A stretch of DNA of 30,564 nucleotides from a virus, in IMG/VR virus record IMGVR_UViG_3300031963_004870, positions 1-30,564 of that record; one strand, given 5' to 3'. The position numbers and the translations under genes are program-made. The first letter of the stretch is position 1. Every line of letters starts with the position of its first letter. Below the pieces are notes generated by a model. The model ran no database searches, was not told where the DNA came from, and saw only the letters and a program-made list of their open reading frames with translations. Below are positions 24,201 through 30,564 of the stretch, piece after piece.

Positions 24201-25830
24201 CATCATCGGTTGTTAATCTTGCAAATCCGGCATTTCTACCTTGTGCTCCTACTCTAGTATCTTTAAATCTACCAGCAATATAGATATAACCATTATCACC
24301 TGCGGTGTAGGCATCAGTTACTTTAATTTTTTGAATTCTATCTAAACTATTACCAGTAGCTATATCTAAATTATTACCAGCAAATCCAAAATCTAAAGCA
24401 CCACTAGGATGAAGTTTTACAAGATGATGGTAGTCGGAGAATGAATTCCATTGTTGAAAATCACCACCAATTAAAATTGCCTCTTCGGAACCACTAGGTA
24501 GTAATGCTACTGAATAAAAATTATCATCTCCAAATCCAGGAGATGTAGATACTACTAAAGAAGTATCAATAGTACCATCTGGATTTACTCGTCTACTTCC
24601 TGATGGAAAACTACCTACACAAACTATTTTATTATCGCTTTGAATTGCAATATCTCTAATTTCACCAAATGAACCCCAAGATTGAGCCTCAAATGATGTA
24701 TCTAATATACCATCGGAATCTAACCTTGCAAGTCCATAACGCAATGCACCATTAACTCTACTAAAATTACCACCTACTATAATTTTACCATCAGATTGAG
24801 TAACAAATGTATTTACATATCCGCCAGTATCACCTCCTATTGTTGTACTAAATACAGGTGCGGAGAAAGAAGTATCTATCGTACCATTCGAATTTAATCT
24901 TGCTATATCATTTGTAGTATGTCCATCTACAGATGTAAATCTACCAGCAATTAATATCTTACCATCACCTAATACTAATGATTTTTTTATAATTGTAGAT
25001 TCTGAACCTGAAAAATCTAAATTGAATGTGGAATTTAAAGCAGGTATATTTTGTGTCAATGATGCATCTAATTCAAACCCATCAGAATTAATACTACCAC
25101 TCACTAAAACTGAACCAGATAGTATTGTTGGACCTATATTTCTAAAAGTAGATGAACCACTAATAGTTAAGGAACCACTAATAGTTTGATTACCTACAAA
25201 TATATTACTTCCAGTAGTCGCATAACTTGCAGTTACACTTTGTAAATTATCTACTTCACCTTGTAATGATGAAGTGATAAGTTCTATATTATCTAATCTA
25301 CTATCAGCAGATTGAGTAAAAGTGTTATATCCAGTATTGATTGATTCTTGTGATGCAGTAAATGCATTTAAAGATTGAGATACAATTGATATTGCATCAA
25401 ATTGGGAATCTATTGAAGATGATAATAATACTATATCAATACCATTTACACTACCAGTAAAAGATGCACTTATACTATTAGCATATACAGTTCTCCATTT
25501 TGCACCAGATGTTCCTAAATCGAGAGTTCCGTTTCCACCTGGAACTAAATTAGTTGTAAATACACCTGGAACACTAATATTATCCCCGGTGTTGTTTCCT
25601 AAAAATAAGTTACCAGATATTGCAACATCACCACTAAAATATGCGTTTGATGCGGTTATATTTCCTGTCAATATAACATCACCATTTACAGGTGCATTTA
25701 AAGTTAATACATTGTAGTTATTTGAACCACTACCAAATTGTAAAGAACCAGAACCCTGATGTAGATATAATTCACCTTCTGTAAGTGATTCATTTGTAGT
25801 TCCTCTTCTTATTTGAAATATAGCTGCCAT
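21289..25830 (-). CDS. Giant tail fibre with seven-repeat beta-propeller (1513 residues)
   Basis: This is the largest gene in the window. It starts with MAAIFQIRRGTTNESLTEGE (attachment motif), then parallel-beta and coiled-coil segments to about 260. Residues about 264-666 hold seven Delta-60 (DUF5122) repeats, recognised by strands GKILIAGRF, GKIIVGGNF, NKIVCVGSF, EAILIGGDF, GYIYIAGRF, DKILIGGSF and DNVLVGGTF plus LNSNGTIDTSF-type turns. Seven repeats suggest a complete seven-bladed propeller. A shared fibre domain follows (about 793-870), then a tandem array of 21-residue coiled-coil repeats (about 883-1064). The last 350 residues are Thr/Ser-rich beta sandwich-like sequence ending SITYTLT, with no S74 chaperone. 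I infer a long fibre with a propeller as a side receptor-binding head or spacer. It may depend on another chaperone for trimerisation. Confidence 0.87.
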   Translation of the reverse strand: MAAIFQIRRGTTNESLTEGELYLHQGSGSLQFGSGSNNYNVLTLNAPVNGDVILTGNITASNAYFSGDVAISGNLFLGNNTGDNISVPGVFTTNLVPGGNGTLDLGTSGAKWRTVYANSISASFTGSVNGIDIVLLSSSIDSQFDAISIVSQSLNAFTASQESINTGYNTFTQSADSRLDNIELITSSLQGEVDNLQSVTASYATTGSNIFVGNQTISGSLTISGSSTFRNIGPTILSGSVLVSGSINSDGFELDASLTQNIPALNSTFNLDFSGSESTIIKKSLVLGDGKILIAGRFTSVDGHTTNDIARLNSNGTIDTSFSAPVFSTTIGGDTGGYVNTFVTQSDGKIIVGGNFSRVNGALRYGLARLDSDGILDTSFEAQSWGSFGEIRDIAIQSDNKIVCVGSFPSGSRRVNPDGTIDTSLVVSTSPGFGDDNFYSVALLPSGSEEAILIGGDFQQWNSFSDYHHLVKLHPSGALDFGFAGNNLDIATGNSLDRIQKIKVTDAYTAGDNGYIYIAGRFKDTRVGAQGRNAGFARLTTDDVAFGRGAYDNGFRLYISGSDQNTPGVQYVNDFDFYDGDKILIGGSFTSLGNPLASYQTTNRFIIVDYDNGSLIDGFSTSTYRLNTGSVNSVTLLPNDNVLVGGTFTQANLTAREGLASLKLAGLGEVTTTSEYTISANVNELLISSSNTYFSGYVSASVISSSFVGDGSGLTGVTAADVEFANVLNKPTLVSGSSQIISILNPLNNFSASVTSSLESIYQTTASLNSYTSSLKTAITVDGVNTTILGNLSVLGVTTTVHSNEVNIGDNIIQLNYGYSQTQAGIEVTDATGGSLLSGSLLWDSTIDYWKAGKKGAESKILLAGGDSVFTSSLQLTEINNTTASLNQTTASLNNFSASVTTSLESIYQTTSSLNLFSASVTASLVSVYQTTASLNLYTQSVNNDLASIHQSSASLNLFSASVTSSLESVYQTTASLNNFSASVTASLSSIYETTASLNNFSASVTSSLESVYQTTASLNNFSASVTASLESVYQTTASINLFSASVTASLESIYQTTASLNNFTGSQLTQNTALATITGSLIISASQSYISASLMTSSVKDHEERLVYLEGIGGISGGNPLTQLNTFSASAKISIENLNTFTSSFSESVSASIAALESSSGYINYVTNSIEQLTGIEVADFDSNVAVTFINGTLKFIFGTPAIPTSIATSLSGFLTDRFNNVNDAYIVNGTWSNQGYTLVSASLYEGSTLLTEVGSGTSLSFSTTTSGSHTYRLEYTASSPLDGTLYKTSTTATGTISKSSPASPTLTPTATVQLGASSNQIEQGATGSISFTSSSADPSNSWNLVNTTTNVSTPYFVTGSATGSTSISITATANYASPIGDNIPDLTTTSTTTTTYTKIRSLRYGASDASSFTAGELENIGAWDTTLGGSIGTISKGTTTASGQTLTISWTGDKYLYIVFDSARPNLTGISTSGFAVLGQFTLTTIGQYKVYRTTVPNAGGAGSSITYTLT
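22636..23185 (-). repeat. Tandem 63-bp repeats encoding 21-residue coiled-coil units
   Basis: About eight units spaced 63 bases apart (for example the acacttgcac core at 22691 and 22754) encode variants of TTASLNNFSASVTASLESVYQ. Twenty-one residues equal three heptads, so copy changes keep both frame and coiled-coil register. Units differ at a few bases, so the array is imperfect. Confidence 0.85.
23833..25041 (-). other. Delta-60 (DUF5122) beta-propeller segment of the giant fibre
   Basis: This segment encodes residues about 264-666. Seven repeats of about 50-70 residues each carry a GG/AG-(R/N/S/D/T)-F strand end. The spacing is less regular in blades 3 and 6. Flanking sequence is typical fibre, so the propeller looks inserted. 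Confidence 0.8.
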
Positions 25831-25850
25831 TTATTGTTATTTCTGTTTTG

Positions 25851-25858
25851 TATAAATA
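25851..25858 (-). promoter_or_regulatory. Putative phage promoter box before the giant fibre gene
   Basis: The sense strand reads AGATATTTATACAA across the box. It lies in the 30-base gap after the 266-residue gene and ends 20 bases before ATG 25830. Confidence 0.55.
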
Positions 25859-25860
25859 TC

Positions 25861-26661
25861 TTAAATATTAAAATCTAAATCACCTGATTCCGAAATATAT
25901 TTTGCCAAGTGCATATAGTTTGCAGTTATACTGCCAGTTGTTACATTTATTGCAGATGCACTTACCGATAAACGAGTAGTATTACCAATTACAACATCAA
26001 ATGAACCTGTCCGTGCTATTGCTAGAGTATTAGCAGTTGAATCTTCTATGAAGTTTACAGTTCCTGCTGCTTCGGGGTCTAAATTAAAATCAAATGTGTT
26101 TGGTCCTGCGGATACACCAACTTCTGTTCCATTTACTAAAAATGAACCACTTACAGAAACTGAACCTGTGAATGAATGAATATCATCGGATGTATTACCG
26201 AATTTAGAACTACCACTTTCAAAAAGTATAGATGAAGAAATTACTGATATATTAAATTGTCTAGCATTTACTTCACCTAATACGGTTAAATTATTTGTAA
26301 TGGTTTGAGAACCACTTAATATTAAGCTCCCACTTAATAATGCGGAACTACCTGTAATATCTCCACTTATATCAATATCACCTGCTCCTATAATATCATT
26401 TGTTACATACAAATCTCTAGTTATATTGGCGTCTTGTGTTACTACTAATTCCCCAAAGGAACCCGTTCGAGTTAAGGCTATAGAGCCAGTTGTAATTGAG
26501 TTTGTTACTACAATACCTTCTATGGAATCTAAATTTCCGGAACGCTTAATAAATACCTTACCATCGTAAGTGTTTATTGCTATTTCCCCAACATTTAATG
26601 AACCAGTATCTGGTACTTTGCCAGGTAGCGATGAACGCTTTAGTATAATACTTTGTGCCAT
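25861..26661 (-). CDS. Short tail fibre-like protein (266 residues)
   Basis: The N-terminus MAQSIILKRSSLPGKVPDTG, then NVGEIAINTYDGKVFIKRSG, is nearly the same as in the next gene upstream (27400-26750) and is a variant of the KRG...GE attachment motif. The middle contains TRTGSFGELVVTQDANITRD, LYVTNDIIGAGDIDISGDIT and repeated SGS turns, typical of beta-helical or beta-prism fibre stalks. The C-terminal region begins NTFDFNLDPEAAGTVNFIED and ends YISESGDLDFNI. There is no coiled-coil array and no chaperone. It is a paralogue of its neighbour that diverges after about residue 110. It is likely a short fibre or a fibre adaptor; the exact role is unknown. Confidence 0.78.
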   Translation of the reverse strand: MAQSIILKRSSLPGKVPDTGSLNVGEIAINTYDGKVFIKRSGNLDSIEGIVVTNSITTGSIALTRTGSFGELVVTQDANITRDLYVTNDIIGAGDIDISGDITGSSALLSGSLILSGSQTITNNLTVLGEVNARQFNISVISSSILFESGSSKFGNTSDDIHSFTGSVSVSGSFLVNGTEVGVSAGPNTFDFNLDPEAAGTVNFIEDSTANTLAIARTGSFDVVIGNTTRLSVSASAINVTTGSITANYMHLAKYISESGDLDFNI

Positions 26662-26696
26662 ATATATGAGCTGTAGATTATTTGATATTATGTAAT

Positions 26697-26722
26697 AAAA
26701 AAAGGTACTATATAGTACCTTT
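26697..26722 (-). terminator. Rho-independent terminator between the two short fibre genes
   Basis: A perfect 22-bp palindrome, AAAGGTACTATATAGTACCT plus TT, forms a stem of 8 or more bp and is followed on the sense strand by a run of seven T. It lies about 28 bases after the 216-residue gene and directly precedes the promoter-like box of the next. Confidence 0.82.
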
Positions 26723-26729
26723 ATAAATA
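26722..26729 (-). promoter_or_regulatory. Putative phage promoter box before the 266-residue fibre gene
   Basis: The sense strand reads ATATATTTATAAAGG across the box. It touches the 5' edge of the terminator palindrome and ends 60 bases before ATG 26661, the longest spacing seen; the terminator hairpin would be in the leader if this box is used. Confidence 0.4.
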
Positions 26730-26749
26730 TATGATATTTTTATAATCGT

Positions 26750-27400
26750 TTAAAATTCTCCAGCATCTGGACCCAATGAAGAAGATGCTTCTAAAGCTGC
26801 TAATCTATTAGCTACTGAACCACTAAATGCTAATACATCTCCAATTCCATAAAGTGAACCACTAAAACCATTTGTAGTTGTAAAAGTTCCTCTAACTTCC
26901 TCATTGTATCTAAATTCAACTGCGGTAGGAGTAGTTGCTACTTTATAAAGAGAGCCACTACCTTGTATAAATCCGATTGTTCCTGCAAATGGTTCCGAAT
27001 TGAAATCGAAATCATCGGGTCTCATTGAAGCAGTGATACCCGTCAATCCACCACCAAAACCTACATAAGCAGATGCTGATACAATAGATGCGGATACTGC
27101 TCCTGCAATATCAATATCACCATTGCCAACAATATCTCTAGTTACAAATAAATCCTGTCCAATGTTTGCATCAAAATCAATACTAGCTTCACCAAATGAA
27201 CCAGTTCCAGTCAATGTTATTGAACCAGTGGTAATCGAATTGGTAGTAACTAATGTTTGAATTGATTGTGAAGAACCCGATTTATGTAAATAAACTTTAC
27301 CATCATATACGTTTACACCTAACTCACCTACTAATAGAGAGCCAGTATCAGGAACTTTTCCTGCTATGAGCGACCGTTTTTGTAATATTTTTTGAGCCAT
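26750..27400 (-). CDS. Short tail fibre-like protein (216 residues)
   Basis: The protein starts MAQKILQKRSLIAGKVPDTG, then VGELGVNVYDGKVYLHKSG, and is a paralogue of the 266-residue protein over the first 110 residues (both continue TNSITTGSITLT/ALTRTGSFGE-like). It contains FDFNSEPFAGTIGFIQGSG (about 132-150), matching FDFNLDPEAAGTVNFIED in the paralogue, and ends with a short heptad segment NRLAALEASSSLGPDAGEF. It is bounded by terminators on both sides (27433-27462 and 26697-26722), so it is a single-gene unit. The usual promoter box is missing upstream; the sense strand instead shows TATAAATG 15-22 bases before the ATG. It is probably a short fibre or adaptor. Confidence 0.77.
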   Translation of the reverse strand: MAQKILQKRSLIAGKVPDTGSLLVGELGVNVYDGKVYLHKSGSSQSIQTLVTTNSITTGSITLTGTGSFGEASIDFDANIGQDLFVTRDIVGNGDIDIAGAVSASIVSASAYVGFGGGLTGITASMRPDDFDFNSEPFAGTIGFIQGSGSLYKVATTPTAVEFRYNEEVRGTFTTTNGFSGSLYGIGDVLAFSGSVANRLAALEASSSLGPDAGEF

Positions 27401-27432
27401 TATGATTGATGTTTTTTGTTCATTTATAATTT

Positions 27433-27462
27433 TAAAAACCCCCCTCTTTGGAAGGGGGGTTT
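27433..27462 (-). terminator. Strong rho-independent terminator after the 871-residue fibre gene
   Basis: The sense strand has AAACCCCCC, a 9-base loop, then GGGGGGTTT followed by more T. The perfect 9-bp stem includes six G-C pairs. It lies six bases after the stop codon. Confidence 0.92.
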
Positions 27463-27467
27463 AGTAT

Positions 27468-30083
27468 TTAGAATGAACCACCATCAATTGTGTTACTCAT
27501 TACAAAATCAGTGCCATCCCATTGTAGTAAATCTCCAGCTACACTTGCGGTTGGAACTAAATCCAAATTACCATTTGTGTTTCGGAATGCCACTCGTTTA
27601 GAACTTCCTGCTGCCGAACCCAAATTAAAGGATGCGGTAACCGCAGGTGCAATTAATGCTACCGATGAAGTAAATGATGTAGATGAATGTTGATAAACAA
27701 AATTTGCATTTGCTCCAGCGATTTCTATACCAGCGCCATCTGCCGTTGCCGATGATGTTGAACCACTTGCTAATGTAATTAATTTATCTTCTACTATTAA
27801 TGTTGCAGTGTTTAATGTTACAGTATTACCTTGTACTACTAAATCACCACCTACTACTACATCACCTGTCGTTGTTACTTTTGCAAATGTTACATTATTG
27901 CCAGTACCTACTCCTTGTATTGTTCCAGTTCCTTCTAATGTATCTAATCTACTATCTACTGAAGAACTGAATGTTGTTCCAAAAGATGAAGTAAATGAGT
28001 TGATATTCGTAATAGAAATATCTACACTAGCTGATTTCGAATTTAAGTTAGTGATAGAAACACTAGCAGCGGATGCCGATGAAATCAATGAACCACTAAC
28101 TACGCCGATTTCAGTCAATCTCGTATCAACGCTTGCAGTATAAGTTGCTAAAGTTGAATTTTGAGTTAATTGAGAACCACTAAATGTGTTTAAGTTTGTT
28201 ATTGAAATATTAGCAGCGGATGCGGAACTAATTAATGAACCACTTACTGTTGCTAATGCAGTATTTTGAGTTAATTGAGAACCACTAAATGAATTTAATG
28301 CGTCAATTGATACTTGCTGTGATGCAGAGGATGAGTTTAATGCAGTTACCGAAGTATTTACACTTGCACTAAATGTATTTAAGTTTGTTATAGAAACTCC
28401 TTGTGAATCATTTGTAGTTTTTGCTGCCGAAGCTGAAGCAATTAAACTTCCACTAACTACTCCTATTTCCGTTAATCTAGTTTCAACTGAAGCAGTGTAG
28501 GTTGCTAAAGTTGAATTTTGAGTTAATTGAGAAGATGTAAATGAGTTTAAGTTTGTTATGGAAACTCCAACACCAGAACCTACGTTTGCAACTACTTCTG
28601 CGATTGATGCGGATACTGAACCACTAAATGAACTAAAGTTTGTAGTTTGAGTTACATCAATTTGAGATGAACCACTCACTACTCCGTTAGTTGCGTTTAA
28701 TGTTCCAACACTCAATGAACCTGTTACGATTACATCACCTGCTACTGAAATACTTGTCGTACCATTCTGTGTGATAATGGAACTTCCAATGTGGTCTTCA
28801 CCAAGCGCAACCATAATTTTACCAGCTGTCAATACGGTTTCATCACCCAATGAACCAGTATTGATTGGACCGTATATTAGTACTGCGGAATTGGCAACTT
28901 CTGTTGAACTTGAAGGTCTAACTGAAACCCAATGGTCTCTTAATGAATCCCAATAAAGTGAACCTGTAGCTTGAGTTGAACCAGAATCAATTACATCGAT
29001 ACCTGCAAATCTAATTGCTGGGGTTGAGGTGTTCAATACGATTGTATTATCACCTAATTGTAATACACTCGCAGTTACATTTAGAAGTGATGATGAACCA
29101 TAAACAACTAAATCTTGTGTAATATATAATGAACCAGTAATTACTTGTGTTCCATTAAATACATTACCACTATCAGTTCTTGCATAAGAACCACTATCTG
29201 CTTCAATTGCATCTAATCTTTGTTCGTGATTTGATGCAGTTGCGATTAATGAACCTGTGATGGTTGCTAATGCAGTATTTTGAGTTAATTGAGAACCACT
29301 AAATGAGTTTAAGTTTGTTATTGAAACACTAGCTGCACTTGCAGATGAAATCAATGAACCACTAACAACTCCGATTTCAGTAAATCTAGTTTGAGCGGAT
29401 TCAGTAAATGAGTTTATGTTACTAACTGAAGTATTTAAACTTGCAGTTGTAGAATTCAAATTAGTTATTGAAACGTTTTGAGAATCATTTGTAGTTTTAG
29501 CTGCTGATGCGGATGCTATTAAACTTCCACTTACAACGCCAACTTCTGTTAATCGTGTTTCAACGGAACCTGTATAAGTTGCTAACGTACCATCTTTTTC
29601 TAATTGAGAAGAACTGAATGAATTTAGTGCTCCTAAACTAACTAAAGTACTACCACTAAAAGTATTTAATGCCGCTACAGATGTACCAATTGCACCACTA
29701 CCAATTGATGCACTTAATGCGTTGATTGATGATGCAACCGATGAACTAAAGTTACTAATGTTACCTGTTAAATCAGGAATATCATTGGCTCCTTCACCCA
29801 ACAAATATAAGGTAGAACTACCACTTGCGTAGTAAGGAACTCCTTTTACTAATCCGTTGTAAGTACCAGCCGCAAATGTATTTGGTGCTGCGTTTCCTAC
29901 GAGAAATCTATTTACCGCTTGTACCTGTCCATTTTCTGGAACTGCAAATACAATCGATGCACCATTCGTTACCGTAAGGTTAGATGAGCCTGAAGCAATT
30001 ACTAATTCACCTTTCTGTAAGGATGATGTTACTGCGGATAGGGCTTCTAAACTACCGCGTCTGTGTTTAATGATTTGTGCCAT
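27468..30083 (-). CDS. Long coiled-coil tail fibre (871 residues)
   Basis: The protein starts MAQIIKHRRGSLEALSAVTS and continues QKGELVIASGSSNLTV, the attachment motif. Long Ser/Thr/Asn-rich heptad modules follow (FSGSQLTQNTALATITGSLI, SASAAKTTNDSQNVSITNLN, RLTEIGVVSGS) in two blocks, before and after a shared fibre domain at about 310-460 (VYGSSSLLNVTASVLQLGDN, IRFAGIDVIDSGS, TGSLYWDSLRDHWVSV). Near 750-810 there is a second stalk domain, VQGNTVTLNTATLIVEDKLI, then SATADGAGIEIAGANANFVY, of a kind seen in T4-like marine phage structural proteins. The C-terminus ends DFVMSNTIDGGSF, without an S74 chaperone. It contains three identical 28-base repeats. The gene is followed at once by a strong terminator. 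Confidence 0.85.
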   Translation of the reverse strand: MAQIIKHRRGSLEALSAVTSSLQKGELVIASGSSNLTVTNGASIVFAVPENGQVQAVNRFLVGNAAPNTFAAGTYNGLVKGVPYYASGSSTLYLLGEGANDIPDLTGNISNFSSSVASSINALSASIGSGAIGTSVAALNTFSGSTLVSLGALNSFSSSQLEKDGTLATYTGSVETRLTEVGVVSGSLIASASAAKTTNDSQNVSITNLNSTTASLNTSVSNINSFTESAQTRFTEIGVVSGSLISSASAASVSITNLNSFSGSQLTQNTALATITGSLIATASNHEQRLDAIEADSGSYARTDSGNVFNGTQVITGSLYITQDLVVYGSSSLLNVTASVLQLGDNTIVLNTSTPAIRFAGIDVIDSGSTQATGSLYWDSLRDHWVSVRPSSSTEVANSAVLIYGPINTGSLGDETVLTAGKIMVALGEDHIGSSIITQNGTTSISVAGDVIVTGSLSVGTLNATNGVVSGSSQIDVTQTTNFSSFSGSVSASIAEVVANVGSGVGVSITNLNSFTSSQLTQNSTLATYTASVETRLTEIGVVSGSLIASASAAKTTNDSQGVSITNLNTFSASVNTSVTALNSSSASQQVSIDALNSFSGSQLTQNTALATVSGSLISSASAANISITNLNTFSGSQLTQNSTLATYTASVDTRLTEIGVVSGSLISSASAASVSITNLNSKSASVDISITNINSFTSSFGTTFSSSVDSRLDTLEGTGTIQGVGTGNNVTFAKVTTTGDVVVGGDLVVQGNTVTLNTATLIVEDKLITLASGSTSSATADGAGIEIAGANANFVYQHSSTSFTSSVALIAPAVTASFNLGSAAGSSKRVAFRNTNGNLDLVPTASVAGDLLQWDGTDFVMSNTIDGGSF
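28159..28186 (-). repeat. 28-bp interspersed fibre repeat, copy 1
   Basis: On the + strand the copy reads TTTTGAGTTAATTGAGAACC followed by ACTAAATG. It encodes part of the FSGSQLTQN module. Identical copies are at 28264-28291 and 29278-29305; a near copy is at 18453 in another fibre gene. Confidence 0.85.
28264..28291 (-). repeat. 28-bp interspersed fibre repeat, copy 2
   Basis: This copy is identical to copy 1, which lies 105 bases away. The spacing is a multiple of three, so recombination between the two would keep the frame. Confidence 0.85.
29278..29305 (-). repeat. 28-bp interspersed fibre repeat, copy 3
   Basis: This copy is identical to copies 1 and 2. It lies 1014 bases from copy 2, again a multiple of three, on the other side of the shared fibre domain. 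Confidence 0.85.
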
Positions 30084-30128
30084 ATTGTGTTGGTTAATCC
30101 CTTTTTGATTTAATTACGATTATACTTT

Positions 30129-30136
30129 AATAAATA
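30129..30136 (-). promoter_or_regulatory. Putative phage promoter box before the 871-residue fibre gene, one-base variant
   Basis: The sense strand reads ACATATTTATTAAA across the box, differing at the last base. It lies in the 102-base gap after the partial fibre gene and ends 45 bases before ATG 30083. Confidence 0.4.
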
Positions 30137-30185
30137 TGTTTTTTTTTACGAACCGAATGTTTCGCATGTTACATTTATATTTTTT

Positions 30186-30564
30186 TTACCATTCACCCAT
30201 GTCGATGTTAATGTTTGATTGGGATAAGGTAAGTTCTGCATCTGTTGCAAATGTATTATCCAACGATGCGGTGAATTGGTTAATAGATGCGGAATGTTGG
30301 TTCAATGGATTTAATATATCAATTACTTGTGATGAACCAGAAACTAATGTTGGTCTATTTAGTATATTTTCATATTCTATTGATGATGCCTGTGTTCCAC
30401 CAACTACTCTAGAACCTGTGAGACTTCCCGTAGTATCTGATAATACAACTTGTGCCGATGAAGATATAACTCCTTCGGGTAATACTGCACCAACTTCCGA
30501 TGTAATAACATTAATTACAGATTGCGAAAAATCGTTACCAACTTGTGCCGCCGTATTTAATGCC
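30186..30564 (-). CDS. Tail fibre-like protein, N-terminus beyond right edge
   Basis: The minus-strand frame is open from the right edge to TAA 30186-30188, giving the last 125 codons of a longer protein. The sequence includes PEGVISSSAQVVLSDTTGS, then YENILNRPTLVSGSSQVIDI and LNPLNQHSASINQFTASLDN, and ends NINIDMGEW. The NRPTLVSGSSQ module is almost the same as NKPTLVSGSSQIISILNPLN in the giant 1513-residue fibre, so this is another member of the fibre set. There is no chaperone at the C-terminus. The 102-base gap after it contains only AT-rich DNA and the promoter-like box. Confidence 0.8.
   Translation of the reverse strand, partial: ALNTAAQVGNDFSQSVINVITSEVGAVLPEGVISSSAQVVLSDTTGSLTGSRVVGGTQASSIEYENILNRPTLVSGSSQVIDILNPLNQHSASINQFTASLDNTFATDAELTLSQSNINIDMGEW

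Noticed and set aside
2072-30136. T4-late promoters firing rightward on the + strand
   Set aside because: The TATAAATA boxes read correctly for the + strand, but no credible + strand genes exist and the boxes sit consistently before minus-strand starts.
30084-30185. Terminator after the partial fibre gene
   Set aside because: A weak CGAA/TTCG pairing is present, but on the coding strand it is followed by A, not T, so it lacks a terminator tail.

Overview
This window looks like part of the genome of a contractile-tailed (T4-type, myovirus-like) phage whose host is probably a member of the Bacteroidota. The DNA is AT-rich. All 22 genes lie on the minus strand, so transcription runs from high to low coordinates, and they are tightly packed with only short gaps. 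The phage call rests on a recognisable tail block: sheath, tube, two overlapping genes placed like tail assembly chaperones, tape measure, tube cap, LysM baseplate protein and hub. The host call is an inference. It rests on the near absence of Shine-Dalgarno sequences before starts, one promoter resembling the Bacteroidota -33/-7 type, and Delta-60 repeats in a fibre.

Layout in transcription order (right to left). (1) 30564-16752: seven tail-fibre-like genes filling nearly half the window: a partial gene at the edge, then products of 871, 216, 266, 1513, 531 and 956 residues. They are rich in Ser, Thr, Asn and Gly, and they share short modules. Most begin with a tail-attachment motif of the (K/R)RG...GE type. 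One carries seven Delta-60 repeats that should form a beta-propeller, and two end in a self-cleaving Peptidase_S74 chaperone. (2) 16748-15750: a GT-B glycosyltransferase. (3) 15738-14011: a Hint (intein-like) domain followed by a LamG-like domain. (4) 13942-11173: sheath and tube. (5) 10990-10514: two tiny genes with their own promoter, bounded by terminators on both sides. (6) 10416-2108: a T4 gp26/baseplate-like protein, a short overlapping frame, tape measure, tube cap, LysM protein, hub and a small unknown. (7) 2040-1: a PhyH-type oxygenase and a compact family A DNA polymerase cut by the left edge.

The tail genes should work together. Tube and sheath stack on the cap and hub, the tape measure sets length, the overlapping pair may chaperone the tape measure, and the fibres and the Hint-LamG protein bind the host. 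A recurrent sense-strand box, ATATTTATA, precedes most transcription units and looks like a phage-specific (probably late) promoter.

Most worth a second look: the T7 slip site in the only overlap between the two chaperone-position frames; the Hint-LamG protein; the inverted T4-late-like box; the propeller fibre and module shuffling among fibres; and the small DNA polymerase with altered motifs A and C. No stretch over 300 bases lacks a gene. No tRNA, rRNA, CRISPR, integrase or insertion sequence was recognised.
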